From: Tetrahymena thermophila SB210
Lineage: Eukaryota > Ciliophora > Oligohymenophorea > Hymenostomatida > Tetrahymenidae
Reading direction: 5' to 3'
Assembly (NCBI RefSeq): GCF_000189635.1
Contig: NW_002476421.1
Coordinates: 149,428-213,427, forward strand
Length of the DNA stretch: 64,000 bases
In this document: positions 24,892 through 36,515 of the stretch, piece by piece
Numbering within the stretch: position 1 is the first letter of the stretch
Layout: every line of letters begins with the position of its first letter
The notes under the pieces: generated by a model
Seen by the model: the letters and a program-made list of their open reading frames with translations, nothing else
Databases searched by the model: none
Told to the model about the DNA's origin: nothing
Made by a program: the position numbers and the translations under genes

Positions 24892-26260
24892 TATCTCTAG
24901 AGCCTTTAAACTTAAAGTAGAAAGTACAAATAGAAACCTTAACTCTAGTCTTTCTCCAAAGCAAGAATAATCTAAAACAAATATACTTTAATAGAAATTA
25001 AACTAATGTAGAATCCAAAGTCCTTTAAACAAAGTCCATGATTCTAATTAGTTTTAATTTCATTAAAAATCTAAAATCTATGGTGAGAAATTAAATAATA
25101 TAAAAAAAAGCTAATAAGCTGAAAATTAGCTCAATTTGTCGAAACACCAGAGCCTCATTAAGTATGCATCTACTGATTATAACAAATATTAATGTCAAAT
25201 AGAGGAGTAAAAACTTATAAGTGGAAATAAAAAAAGTAAGACTCAGGATGATAATAATTTAGAGAGTGATTCTGACTCTGAAGAAGTATTTTCAATCTGG
25301 AAAGAAAATTAACTTAAAAGTTGTGGGTTAGATACGGATTAATTTATTGATGACAGAGGATAATAATTAGGATTTTACTAAATTTACAGACTGCGCTCTG
25401 CATTATACTAACCATCGTACGTATCGCGTTTAGATACAATATAAGAAGTGTAAATTCTTTCATAGCATTTTAATAAAGAGATACCAATAGAGCTTTTGAA
25501 GCAATAACAATTCTATCTTGATAAATATTATGAAATTCAGAAAAAAGATAAAATAAACAACTAAATACTATAGAAATAACTTAGTAACTAAAATTTTAAA
25601 GGTTTTACTTAAAAATGTTAGACTGAAAGACTTTATAGGCCAACATCTTCATAAGAATAAAATAAGATTACTTCTACTAAATTAAAATAATAAATTAGTT
25701 AATAGCTAAATTTGAATGAAACAAATCGAATTTAAAAAGAGAAAAGCAATATTATCTAAAATTAATCAGAAAGAATGACAAAAAAGATGTAAAACAAGCA
25801 AATTTAGAAATAAATAGGCAAAAAAGCAAATGATATAAATTAAGAATACCAACATTTATCATAATAATACAAATCTAAAAGAAGACAAAAAATTAGTATA
25901 GACTAAGAAGAAATTTAAAAATTCATATAAAACTAACCCATCACTGATAAAAACATTATCTCATAGGATGGTGATGAAGATACAAAAATTGATTAAAGTT
26001 TTGATAATACCTCTATAATATCTAATAATAAACATAGCCTTTCCAAAGACAATAATAATTCTACTAAAATATAAAATGAAGAAATAATATAAAATATTAC
26101 AGAAACTGCAAAATCAGTACTTTCTTACCTTTAAAAAATAGTTTCTAATCAAACAAATTAAGGTTAATAATTATTTTAAAATAATAAATTCTTTAACTTG
26201 ACAGATAAATTTATGAGTTATTAATCAAATAAATATGAAAATCATAAATAGCGAAATTGA
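24803..26260 (+). CDS. Family member 1: intronless acidic-core Gln/Asn-rich protein, 485 residues
   Basis: A single frame runs from ATG 24803 to TGA 26258-26260. Residues 1-150 are basic and disordered. An acidic Ser/Asp/Glu stretch (SDSDSEE, about 156-161) leads into the family core FSIWKENQLKSCG starting at residue 163, then FYQIYRLRSALYQ, YVSRLDTIQEVQIL and a helical segment ending YYEIQKKDK near 265. The remainder is Q/N/K-rich with weak coiled-coil character. There are no TM segments. The core is nearly identical in the gene at 48677 and recognisable, more weakly, in those at 30690, 35661 and 61214. I know no named domain with this sequence. Being intronless, soluble and basic outside the core, it could be a nuclear or RNA-associated protein, but that is inference. 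Confidence 0.8.
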
Positions 26261-27447
26261 ATTTTATAATAAAAATTAGATAACTTAACCTATTTATATA
26301 CTGCAATTTTTCTACAGTTATGTACTCTATTTCGGATATTTTTTAATTATACTATCATAATTTTTTCCTCATTCAAAAAAAACCTTTGGGTTTTAATTAA
26401 AATTTTGTCTTAATTTAGAAACTAAGATCATATATATTTATTTTTATATACAATGATTTATGATTTTTAAAAATTAAAAGGTTTCACTATCTTCTATTCT
26501 ACAATTTTTGGTAAAGAATTATTAATAATTATTCATTTAATTTTAAAGTAAACGAAATTTTATACTCAAGTTTTTAAGAATTATGAATACAATTTTTGAT
26601 CTTTGAGAATTAAATAGTTTAGCTCTCTTGTAAATTTATGTAAAGAACAATCAATTTGTTTTAAATAAAAAAATGAGCCAGTAAATTTTAATTGATTCTT
26701 ATTGAAACAACTTTTATATTGAAGAAATAAACTTAAGTTTTTTTTTGAGCTTTGAATTAATATTAAGATTCTTAATAGAATTCTAAAACATTTTTTAAGT
26801 ACATTTTGTTTGGATATAAGAATTAGTAAAAATGATTCTAAAATTCGAAGTTTATTGTTTATTATTTGTTTTAATAAGTAATTTATTTTTAAAAAAACAG
26901 AACTAATTTTAACTAGTAATCTTAGATTACTATTTCAATCACACTTATTGTTTAAATTTACAGATTACATTAATCATCTAATTTTAATGTATCATTAAAT
27001 TATTTAATTCCAAATAGTGAAAGAACCAGTTTTTTGAAAACAAAACTAGATTAAGACATAATCTTATTATTAAATTTTTCTAAATATAGATCCATCATAA
27101 ATTATCACAACTTAACATAAAACCTAAAATTTGCTTTTATAAATAATCATTATTACCACATCAGTTTTTCTTAAAAAATTATTTCTTTTATTCACAGCAA
27201 GTATTATTTATTAAATAAATTATTGGTTAAATTATTTATTTAAATAATTTTTGTGTAGAAAATAAATATATTTTTACATTTTATTAATATTAAATATCTA
27301 ATTACTATTTAGAAAAAAAATATATCTTAACTTTGTTTTATCATGAATTTATTTAGGTTTTATTTATATAATACATTTAAGAAATAGGTGCACTAACCAA
27401 AAATATTACTTCTTTCAAAATAGTGAAATTTAATTTTTTTTCTACGA
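26261..27447. other. Intergenic AT-rich gap
   Basis: This is spacer between family member 1 and the segmental duplication. Open frames here translate to F/I/K/N-rich sequence. A weak relative of the 24241 repeat occurs near 27105-27135. Confidence 0.45.
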
Positions 27448-28383
27448 AGCTTAAATTTCCCTAAAATAATAAAAATTGCTATCCTACACTTTTTTACAAT
27501 ATATGGTAAAATATAATATATTTTTTAAATTATATCTATAAATAGATTTCAATTAAATAGAATAAATAAACAAATAAAATAAAAAAATTTATTATTCTTC
27601 TTAATCTAAAATAAATAATCTATCAAAATATAATTTCAATTTTAAATTGATGAATGGGAAAATCATGTAAATTTTCTTAAGATTAATTAATAAGAAGAAA
27701 CTTACAAATTCTTTTTAATAAATTGAAAAATTTACTCACCATAAAATTAGACTTATTCAAGTACAGTAGACTTACACAAATTTATGTATAAATTTAAATA
27801 ATTACTATCCATAAATAGAAAAGAGCTACATAGCTTTACGAACAGATTTAAAAACATAGGCTTTCTAAATTTTTGATAATCAAATTAATTGGTTTTACAT
27901 TTTTTTAGATATTATGAAATATTTCTTACACTCAAATTTAAAAAATAACTATCATATTACTTCTTAAAAAAATTATTAAATACTTAAATTTTAATGGAGC
28001 AAAATCCTTTTAAAAGCTACTCTATATTATAAAAATATTAAAATCTTACTTTAAAGATGATGTTATCCTATTTGCTTTACATTTTGATTTTATATTAATA
28101 AGATCAGCCAGTCTTTTAGCATCGCAAATTATTTAAAAAGAAAAGCTCTAAAATTTAAGATACAATCCATAATAACTATAATAAAAGTAAAAAAATAATT
28201 ATAAATATATTTAATATCATTTCTCTTACTTTAAATATTTATTTTTAATTATTTCGCTCAGAATAATTTGAAATTATTTTTATTGAAAAAATTATCTTTA
28301 ATTGTAATTTTTAAAATATAATATATTTCTTAATTTTTGAAAATATATTCACTAAAGTACAATTAAATAAAATCAATAATAAA

Positions 28384-28501
28384 CAGGGTCTAATAAAATA
28401 AAAATCATGTGAAGGTGTTTTTTGTGTTTTTTTTTGAAATAAGTTGTCAAAAAAAAATTTTGATAATTTTAATGAAAATACTCCCATGTTTTTAGACCCT
28501 G
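28384..28501. mobile_element. 118-base MITE-like element with 10-base terminal inverted repeats
   Basis: It begins CAGGGTCTAA and ends TTAGACCCTG, exact inverted repeats; the inverted similarity continues weakly inward (CATGTGAAGGTGTTTT against CATGGGAGTATTTT). The flanks ATAATAAA (28376-28383) and ATTATAAA (28502-28509) match at 7 of 8 bases, consistent with an 8-base target duplication. The matching point in copy B (about 33030-33040) has a single AATATAAATG and no element, so it is an empty site. CAGGG-type ends and 8-base duplications are typical of hAT-superfamily non-autonomous elements; that assignment is inference. There is no coding capacity. Confidence 0.75.
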
Positions 28502-28508
28502 ATTATAA

Positions 28509-28934
28509 ATGAAGAAAATAGTTTGGGCTAAGAAGAGGGGTATAATTCAAAGTAATAAATTTTAAAATATATTAGTAAAATTAATAAGCTCATTAGCTAG
28601 CTTTCAAATTTATAAATAATAAGCAATATTAGCCATGTAATATGTATTTAACTAATATTAGCTAATATTTTATTTTAGTGGCAATGAAGAAGAATATTAA
28701 AATATAGAAAGAAAACAATTTCATGATAGTGGAAGTAACTATCCATCAAACTAAATTGAAAGTTATTTTTATTAAACATCTTTAAGATCTGCTAAATCAA
28801 ACGAAAAAAATATAAATTTAAAATAACTAAAAGAAATAGATAGAGAATTTAAACTAGCTATTAAAAAAAAAAAAAATTACAAAAGGAAAATAAAACTACC
28901 AAGATAAAAGATATTAAATATTAACCTATTTTGA
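28509..28934 (+). CDS. Small gene of duplication copy A, 141 residues, unknown
   Basis: ATG 28509 begins 8 bases after the mobile element. The frame is open to TGA 28932-28934. The C-terminal half is clearly protein-like (NEEEYQNIERKQFHD, NQIESYFYQTSLRSAKS) and its IESYF...SLRxA...NEKN pattern is conserved in copy B at about 33515-33580. The middle (about residues 15-55) is less convincing and may be an intron: GT sites at the same position in both copies (after about 28540) and a TTTTAG before 28680 are shared, but splicing from them gives another frame. No domain is known. Confidence 0.4.
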
Positions 28935-29213
28935 GAGAATACATTCACAAAATTGTTTTTTAACAAGTACAATAAATTGAAAAAGGCAACATTAGATATT
29001 ATTAGTTTTGAAAAATAATTTAAATAAAGCTAAAGATTTAGTTCAAATAAAATCAATCTTAAACTTTTATATTTATTTACTAAATAAAATTTATATTAGA
29101 AGTTTAAAATATTATTAAATAGATTTTTCATTCTAATCTAAAATTTCTTTAAATTATATAACGAAAAACAACTTGATATCAATTGTTAAATATATATTAA
29201 TCTATATTATAAT

Positions 29214-29771
29214 TCAATGATTTATTTTACTGAATTTACTCTCTATATTTTTTCTAATTTATAACACAATTTTATGTTTAAATAACAAAAAAATTATAAT
29301 TAATATTCTGATGATTTCTATTTTTAAGTGATTTTAAGATTTATTTACATAAACCTTAAATTTTTCAACTATAAATTCTCTCCATTAAAAATGTAATCTA
29401 ATTTGAATATGGAAAGCAAGATAAGATTAAGAAAAGTATTATAAATCTTCAAAATTAATGTAAATAATGATTTTTTGGTAATATAGTTATTTATATCCTA
29501 TATAAATATTAAATAAATTCAATGCCTCATTTTAAAATAATGAACAAATAAAACTGATTGAAGAATAATTATTTTCTTCATATTCATCTTATTTTTTGTT
29601 TTAGAAGGTTTATACTTCACTGTTTAGTAGGATGTGCTCTTCAAAATTTTGCTTTTAATCTTTAGAAGAAATTTTTTTAATTTAAAATTCTAAGAAATAT
29701 AGAATTCAGAACAAAGAAATTTTTATTATTATTGGACATCTTATAATTATACCAAATCCCTCTTCTTCCAT
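29214..29771 (-). CDS. Minus-strand gene of copy A with a 19-nt first exon
   Basis: Exon 1 (29753-29771) encodes MEEEGF plus one base; the intron runs from 29752 to an acceptor at 29690. Exon 2 continues in frame with coding-like sequence (KISSKDQKQNFEEH, EVQTFQNKKQDEYEENN) to about 29560, then stays open with poorer composition to TGA at 29216-29214. Copy B has the same start pattern (MQEAGF), the same donor position and a related exon 2, which supports a real gene. The 3' end is uncertain; the well-supported part is 29560-29771. No domain recognised. Confidence 0.45.
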
Positions 29772-30689
29772 TTTTTGATTTATATTTTGTAAGAAGTTGG
29801 TAGAGAGAGGGACTATTAATTAAGTAAGATAAAACTGAGTTAAATTTCTTTTATATAAATCTTATTAAAATAGAAGAATGTTTATACTTTCAGGATTTTT
29901 AATGCTAAAATTTATTAACTATTATATCTAATTACAGTAATCAATGTAATATAATAGAGAATAGAATTTATATGATCAGTCAAATTACTTTATATTTTAT
30001 GCGCTAATTAATTCTGACGTTAAAAAATATGAGAAAAAATAAAGTATTATGTGTTAATATTATATTTAAGATTATTTTAATCTGCAGACTTTAATATATT
30101 AAAAAATCTTTGCAAATACTTTAAATGAAATAAATATAAGTAGCATTAACAAATAAACTAACTAATTATTTATTTTATATAATAAAATTATTTATGATCA
30201 CTAGAATTGGTTGGGTACTGGGATAAATAGTCACTTCAATCAATTATTATTATGCTTTATTTACATAAGTTAATTAAGATAAAACGATATTCAAAGATAA
30301 ATTTTGAGCTAAGTGCAGGATTATATCTAAAAATTATATTAACAAACAAATGCTTGAAATTAATTAATAAAATCTGATAAATTATATTATCATTTACGAC
30401 TTATATCTATTTCACTGTATCAAATTTCTGTTTTCTATATTAATTTTCAAGATCAACAAATAATAAATTATTAAGTTATTGATTAATTAGCTATTTAAAA
30501 ACTTACAATCATCTATCAGAATTTAATAAAATTCAAAAAGATTAAGTTAGTTTAAATTGGAGGAATTAGAAATCAAACTTTTGTAAAAATAAAAAAACAA
30601 AACATATTAAAAAATATCTTTACAAAAGATCATATTAACTTGGTAACTACTAGCTTGAGAGAAGATTAAATTTTAAATATACCTCTTGT

Positions 30690-31391
30690 ATGACAAACAA
30701 TAATATCCAAAATAACTTTTTTAATCATAATAAAACATAATAACAAATAATAAACAATCTTAATGGTGAAATTATGAGTTATGATTTAGACTATAACCAA
30801 ACATAATCTCTTTTACTAATTCAAGCCATTTATGAGTAAAATGAAATATAAAACTATTAATAATCTTAAGATTTTCAAAATCAAAACTTTTCTCTTGATT
30901 TAAGCTTTGAGGATTATAAATCATTTAGTGAGTTCCCAAGCCTATGTGAAATAGAATAAAACCAAAAAATTGAAGATGATGAAGAAATGTTTTATATTTG
31001 CAGTAAGGATGATCTTTATGAAATAAATAACTTAATACCATTTGATGAATTGAAATACTAATTAACTCATATATAAAATGATATTATTGCTCAAAGAAAA
31101 GGTGAACTTATAAACTAATAAAATTAATAATAAAAAATAACAAATAATCCCTACATTTAATTTGAATAATATAAGATAGAAGGTAGTAGGAATAATATAC
31201 AGTCTAATTAAGAGATTAACAAAATTAGTCTATAAATTATAAATTAATATAAAGAAATAAAAGAAACTGAAAACTTTTCATAATTCAACTAAGATAATTA
31301 AATTTAAATTAAAAGAACTATAATTTTATTTATTTAAATGATGATGATAATAATAACAATATCTTAGTTTTAATTCAATTAAAAAAGATGA
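30690..31391 (+). CDS. Family member 2: intronless 233-residue protein in copy A
   Basis: ATG 30690 to TGA 31389-31391, one exon. The N-terminal 70 residues are N/Q-rich. SFEDYKSFSEF at 72-82 is almost identical in the gene at 61214; an acidic stretch (IEDDEEM) leads to the core FYICSKDDLYEI from residue 101, then a helical part (FDELKYQLTHIQNDIIAQRK). The C-terminal 100 residues are N/Q/I-rich and weakly conserved in copy B because that copy is frameshifted. Compared with members 1 and 4, Trp of FSIW is replaced by Cys and the FYQIYRLR block is lost. Function unknown; no membrane segment apart from a hydrophobic end (IILFIQMMMIITI) that may be an artefact of a late frameshift. Confidence 0.65.
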
Positions 31392-33038
31392 AATTTTAAA
31401 AAACTTTAATAATATTTTTATTTTTAAAGAATAACTTAAAAATGTAAATCATTTTTGATATAAAATATTTTTATATTCAATTTTATAGTTTAAAAAATTA
31501 ATTTGATTAAAAAATAAAGCAAAATGCCATTTAAATAAGTATATTTGTTTTTAATTAATTACTTGTTTAGCTTAGCTAAGCTAGGTAGAAACAAGAAAAT
31601 TCAAAAAAGTAATTAAATTTAATTGAATAAAAATAAATAATATAAAATGAGACAAAATGCCCCACTGAGAATAAATAAAATTATTTTTTAGATTGGGTCT
31701 GGAGTGGATTCAGATGAAAACAGCTTAAATTTCTGTAAAATGTTAATAATTGCTATCCTGAACTTTATATACAATATATGTTAAAATATATTATATTTGT
31801 TAAATTATACCTATAATTCGAGTTCAATTAAATAAGATAAATATTTACATATGATAATTAAAAACATTGTATATTTTTAGGATAACTTAGAAAACAATAA
31901 TTTTTTGAATAATTAATCACCTAAGCTGATCTATTATAACATAAAGTAAAAAAGTTGATTATTCTTATTAAGCTAAAATAAATAATATCTCAAAATATAA
32001 TTTGAATTTTAATTGATGAATGGGAAAATCATGTAAAATTTCTTAAGATTAATTAAACAAATGACTTACAATAACTCTTTAATAAACAGAAAAGATTACT
32101 TACCATAAAATTAGACCTAATCAAATAGAGGAGACTTACACAAATTTATGTATACATTTAAATAATTACTAAACATAAATAGAAATTAGTAACATAACTG
32201 TATGATCAGATTAAAAATTTAGACTTTCTAAATTTCGATAATTAAATTCATTTATTTTACATTTTTTTTGATATTAAGAAATATTTCTTACATTTAAATT
32301 TAAAAAATAACTATTATATTAGTTACTCAAAATATCAATAATTTAAAATTTACTTGTAGATAATAAATATATTATAATATGTAAAATATGTTAATGATTG
32401 ACAAAGTCAAATTTGATAATAATATCATTACAATTATGAAAATAAATCTTACAATTTTAGAGTAAAAATTATATTGTGAAATAAATCTTTTTTGGGATAG
32501 ATTTTTAGAAGAAAAATTTAAATATGAAGTCATTAATTACTGAGCTATTTTATTGTTAAGAATGCAAATTAATAATCTTAATTTAACTCTAAAAATTTCA
32601 CATAAATTTATTTAAAAATGTCTCAATATATCCCTAAAGTAATAAGAGTTACTTTAACTACAGCTTAAATTATGCTACTTCCTTACATAATTATTAAATA
32701 CTTAAATTATAATTATTTGTTTTACATTTTGATTTCCTTTAATTAAATCAGTTAGCCATTATCTCTACAAATTATTTAAAATGAAAAGTTCTAACATTAA
32801 GATACACATACATAATAATATATTATAAATGAAAAAAAATAATTATCAATAAACATATTTAATATCATTTCTCCTAATTTAAATACATTTAATTATATCA
32901 CTTAGAATAATTTGAAACTATATACAATGAACAAAATCTATTTAACTCTAGTTTATAAAAAATAATATATTTCTTAACTTTTGAAAATATATTCACTAAA
33001 TTAATTAGTAATTAAGTAGAATTAAGTGAAAAATATAA

Positions 33039-33714
33039 ATGAAGAAAATAATTTGGTATAAGAATAGGAGTAATATTCAAAGCAATACATTTTAAAATAG
33101 ATTCATTAGCATTTGCTTATTAGTTCACTTTCAAATTTATAAATAATAATCAAAATTATCCATTTATGGATTTAACTAATATTAGCTATTAATTTTATTA
33201 TAGAGGTAATGATGAATAATATTCAAATATAGGAAGAATATGATCTCATAAATAGCGGAGGAATTAGTGATAAATATATTTACCTTAGAGTTAATTAATT
33301 ATAGTTTTATTAAATATTTCGACTCTGTTCAGCTTTATATTTAAATCCTATTTATCTAGTTTAAACTATGTTAAAGATGTTTTAAAAATTCAAAAATTTT
33401 TAAATAGCCTAAAAAGAACAATAAATTTATCTTGATTTTTTTAGTTCTAAACAAAAAAATACTTAACACAAGTTTCAGAAAATGTATTAAATAATCAAAA
33501 TTATTATCTAGGAAGCCTAATTGAAAGTTATTTTGAATAAGCTTCTTTAAGAACTGCATCAAATGAAAAAAATAAAAATTTAAAATTATAAGAAAATAAC
33601 TTAAAAAAATATATAGAAAACTTAAACTAGCTAAATAAATATAATAAGAAAATAATAAAATATATTCTTAAAGTTAATTTTAAGTAATATTAATATAATA
33701 TAACAATTATTTGA
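33039..33714 (+). pseudogene. Broken copy-B relative of the gene at 28509
   Basis: It starts ATGAAGAAAATAATTTGG like copy A, but the frame used in A meets TGA near 33200 and again just after. About 230 bases are inserted (33283-33510) before the conserved block (LIESYFEQASLRTASNEKN, about 33515-33580), which then stays open to TGA at 33712. An alternative spliced frame with MMNNIQIQEEYD cannot be excluded. Confidence 0.45.
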
Positions 33715-34464
33715 AAAAAAATTATTTTATAAAAGGAAAACATGATAATAATTGTTAGCATTTTTTGAAAAAATTTTATCACTAAATGTGTTTTTAACAA
33801 GAGTAAAAATTTAAAAAGATAACATTAGAAATTAATTGATAAATAAAGCTAAGGATTTAAAAGATCATATTTTTATTTTAAAATTAAACAAACATAATGA
33901 TTTTTGAAAATTAATCAATCAAAACAAAATTTAGATAAAAAAATGTTTAAAGTATATTGAATTCAACTAAAATCAATCTTAATTTTTTATATCTCTTTAA
34001 TGCATAGAATTTATATAAGAAGTTAAAAATATTATAGAAAAGGTTTTTGCATTTTAATTTAGAAATTATTTAAATTATGTAACTAATAATAACTTTATAT
34101 CAGCTTTTAAAAATATTAATTTATATTATAATACTGATAAATACTGTTAACTTCAATATTTTATTTTACTGAATTTACTTTATATATTTTTTATAATTTA
34201 TAACATTATTTTGTTGTAATAGCTAAAAAAATTATAATTAAAATTCTGATGATTTCTTTTTTTTAACTAATTATAAGATTTATTTACATGAAATATAATA
34301 TTTTTCGATTCTAAATTCTCTCCATTAAAAATGAGTCTATTTTAATAGATAAAGTATAATAAGATTAAGAAAAGAATTGCAAATCTTCACAAAAAATATA
34401 AATAATGATTGTTGGGCAATAAATTTATTAATTTCTTAGATAAAAATTAAATAAATTCAATACT

Positions 34465-34711
34465 TCATTTTAAAATAATAAAGAAATAAAGAAATATAGT
34501 AAAGAAGAATATTTATTCCTCGTCATCTTCAACTTATTTTTTTGTTTTATTAGGTTTTTACTTTGTTGTTTAATCAGATGCACTTTCTAAATTTTGTTTT
34601 TAAAATTTTTGAGGAAATTTTAAAAATCTAAAATACTTATGATTAAATTTAGAGAGACACTTTAATTATAATAGGCCACCATACAATTATACCAAACCCC
34701 GCTTCTTACAT
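34465..34711 (-). pseudogene. Frameshifted copy-B relative of the gene at 29771
   Basis: It keeps the start (MQEAGF, 34693-34711), the donor at 34692 and an acceptor at 34628. Joining them puts the conserved exon-2 frame (QKQNLESASDQTTKQ, KKQVEDDEEQ) out of phase by one base. Read in its own frame, exon 2 ends at TGA 34467-34465. Either a frameshift has occurred or a different acceptor is used. Confidence 0.45.
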
Positions 34712-35660
34712 TTTTTGATTTATATTTTCTAGAAGTTGGCAGAGAGAGAGAAAGGGACTATTAATTAAGAAAAAAATGAGTTAAATTTCTTTTTTACAAT
34801 CTTATAAAGCTAGATTAATATTGATGTTTGTTGAATTTTAAATACTATAATTTATTAACTATTCTATCTAATTACAGTAATCAATGTAATATATTAGAGA
34901 ATAGAATTTATATAATCAGTCAATGATTTTATAATTTATGCGTTAATTAATTCTGAATTTTAAATATGAGAAAGAGCAAAATTCAATAATTATATTTAAG
35001 TAAAATAAAATTATTTTAATCTGTCGATTATGATAAATTTTTAATATATTAAAATATCTTTGAAAATATTTTAAATATGATCAGCATTATCAAATAAACT
35101 ATCTAATAATTTATTTTATATTGAAAAATTATTTATGGTCACTAGAATTGGTTTGATACTTGATTAAATAATCACCTCAATCAGTTCTTATTACACTTTA
35201 TATACATAATTTAATAATGATAAAACGATAACTCAAATAGAAATTTTGAGAAAGGTACAGGATTATTTCTGAAAATTAGATCAACAAACAAATGCTTGAA
35301 ATTAATTAATAAAATCTATTATTATTTACGGCTCATATCTATTAACTTATTTCACTGTATCAAATTTCTGCTTTCTGTATTAATTTTCAAAATTGTAAAG
35401 ATAAGACAAGTAATAAAATATTAAGTTAGTGACTAATAAGCTAATTAAAAGCTTACAACCATATCAGAATTTAATAAGATTCCTTCTTAAAAAATGATTA
35501 AGTTCGATTATATTGCAGAAATTAATAATAAAACTTTTGTAAAAAATAAAAAAAAAACAAAAAAATTAAAAAATAACTAATCAAAAGATAATTATAACTT
35601 GGAAACAGTTTGATTGAGGATAGGTTAAATCTTGCTTTTAATTTTAAATATACTACTTAT

Positions 35661-36146
35661 ATGACAATCAATAATATCCAAAATAACAATTATAATCATA
35701 ATAAAATATAATAACCAATTATAAACAATCTTAATGATGAAATTATTAGTTATGATTTAGGTTATAATCAAACATAATTACTTTAACTAATTCAATCCAT
35801 TTTTGAGTAAAATGAAATATAAAATTAATAATAATCCAAAGATTTTGAAAATCAAAGTTTTTCTTTAGATTTAAGCTTTGAAGATTATAAATCTTTTAGC
35901 GAGTTCCCAAGTCTATATGAATATGAAGAAATAGAATATAACCAAAAAGCTGAAGATGATGAAGAAAAGTTCTATATTTGTAGTAAAGATAGTCTTTATG
36001 AAATAAATAACTAATCTTTTGATGAATTAAAATACTAATTAATTCATATAGAAAATGATATTATTACTCAAAGAAAAGATGAACTTTTAAACAAAGAAAA
36101 TAAAGAATAAATAAATAGTAACAAATAATCCGTAAATTTAATTTGA
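35661..36146 (+). CDS. Family member 3: shortened copy-B paralogue, 161 residues
   Basis: ATG 35661 to TGA 36144-36146. It matches member 2 residue for residue through SFEDYKSFSEF, the acidic stretch, the core FYICSKDSLYEI (from residue 104) and the following helix. An indel in the A-rich tract near 36100-36125 then shifts the frame, so it ends about 70 residues earlier than copy A. Sequence homologous to the lost C-terminus continues to about 36360. The conserved core is intact, so it may still be functional, or it may be an early pseudogene. Confidence 0.5.
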
Positions 36147-36515
36147 ATAACATAAGAGAGAAATTGTTATGAATAATATACCATCTGATTAAGAGATTAA
36201 AAAAATTAATCTATAAAAAATAAGTTAATACAAAGTAAATAATAGAAACTGGAAATTTTTCATTATTCAATCAAGATAATTAAATTTAAATTAGAAGTAC
36301 AAATATTTTAGTTATTTAAATGATGATGATAAAAACAGCGATATCTCACTTTGAATTCAACTAACAAAAATTAACTTAAAATATATGACCATATTTTTAT
36401 TATAAAAAAATATAATAACAAATAAAGAATAACTTAAAAATGTAAATTATTTGTATATAAAATATTTTTGTTTTCTATATAAGTGTTAAAAATAATAATT
36501 TTATTAAAAAAATAT

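Larger units (their letters stand above)
27448..31515. repeat. Segmental duplication, copy A (about 4.1 kb)
   Basis: From AGCTTAAATTT at 27448 to about 31515 the sequence aligns collinearly with copy B. Landmarks with growing offset: GCTATCCT at 27478 versus 31753, ATGAAGAAAATA at 28509 versus 33039, TAATCAATGTAATAT near 29940 versus 34878, family ATG at 30690 versus 35661. Copy A has one 118-base inverted-repeat element that B lacks, and keeps three open genes. Confidence 0.9.
31722..36515. repeat. Segmental duplication, copy B (about 4.8 kb)
   Basis: Collinear with copy A from AGCTTAAATTT at 31722. It is longer mainly through extra blocks at about 32325-32690 and 33283-33510. It lacks the mobile element. 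Its three gene relics are each damaged compared with copy A, so B appears to be the decaying copy. Confidence 0.85.

Noticed and set aside
33371-33562. 63-residue minus-strand gene in duplication copy B
   Set aside because: Most of it lies in a B-only insertion and overlaps the plus-strand block conserved between the two copies.
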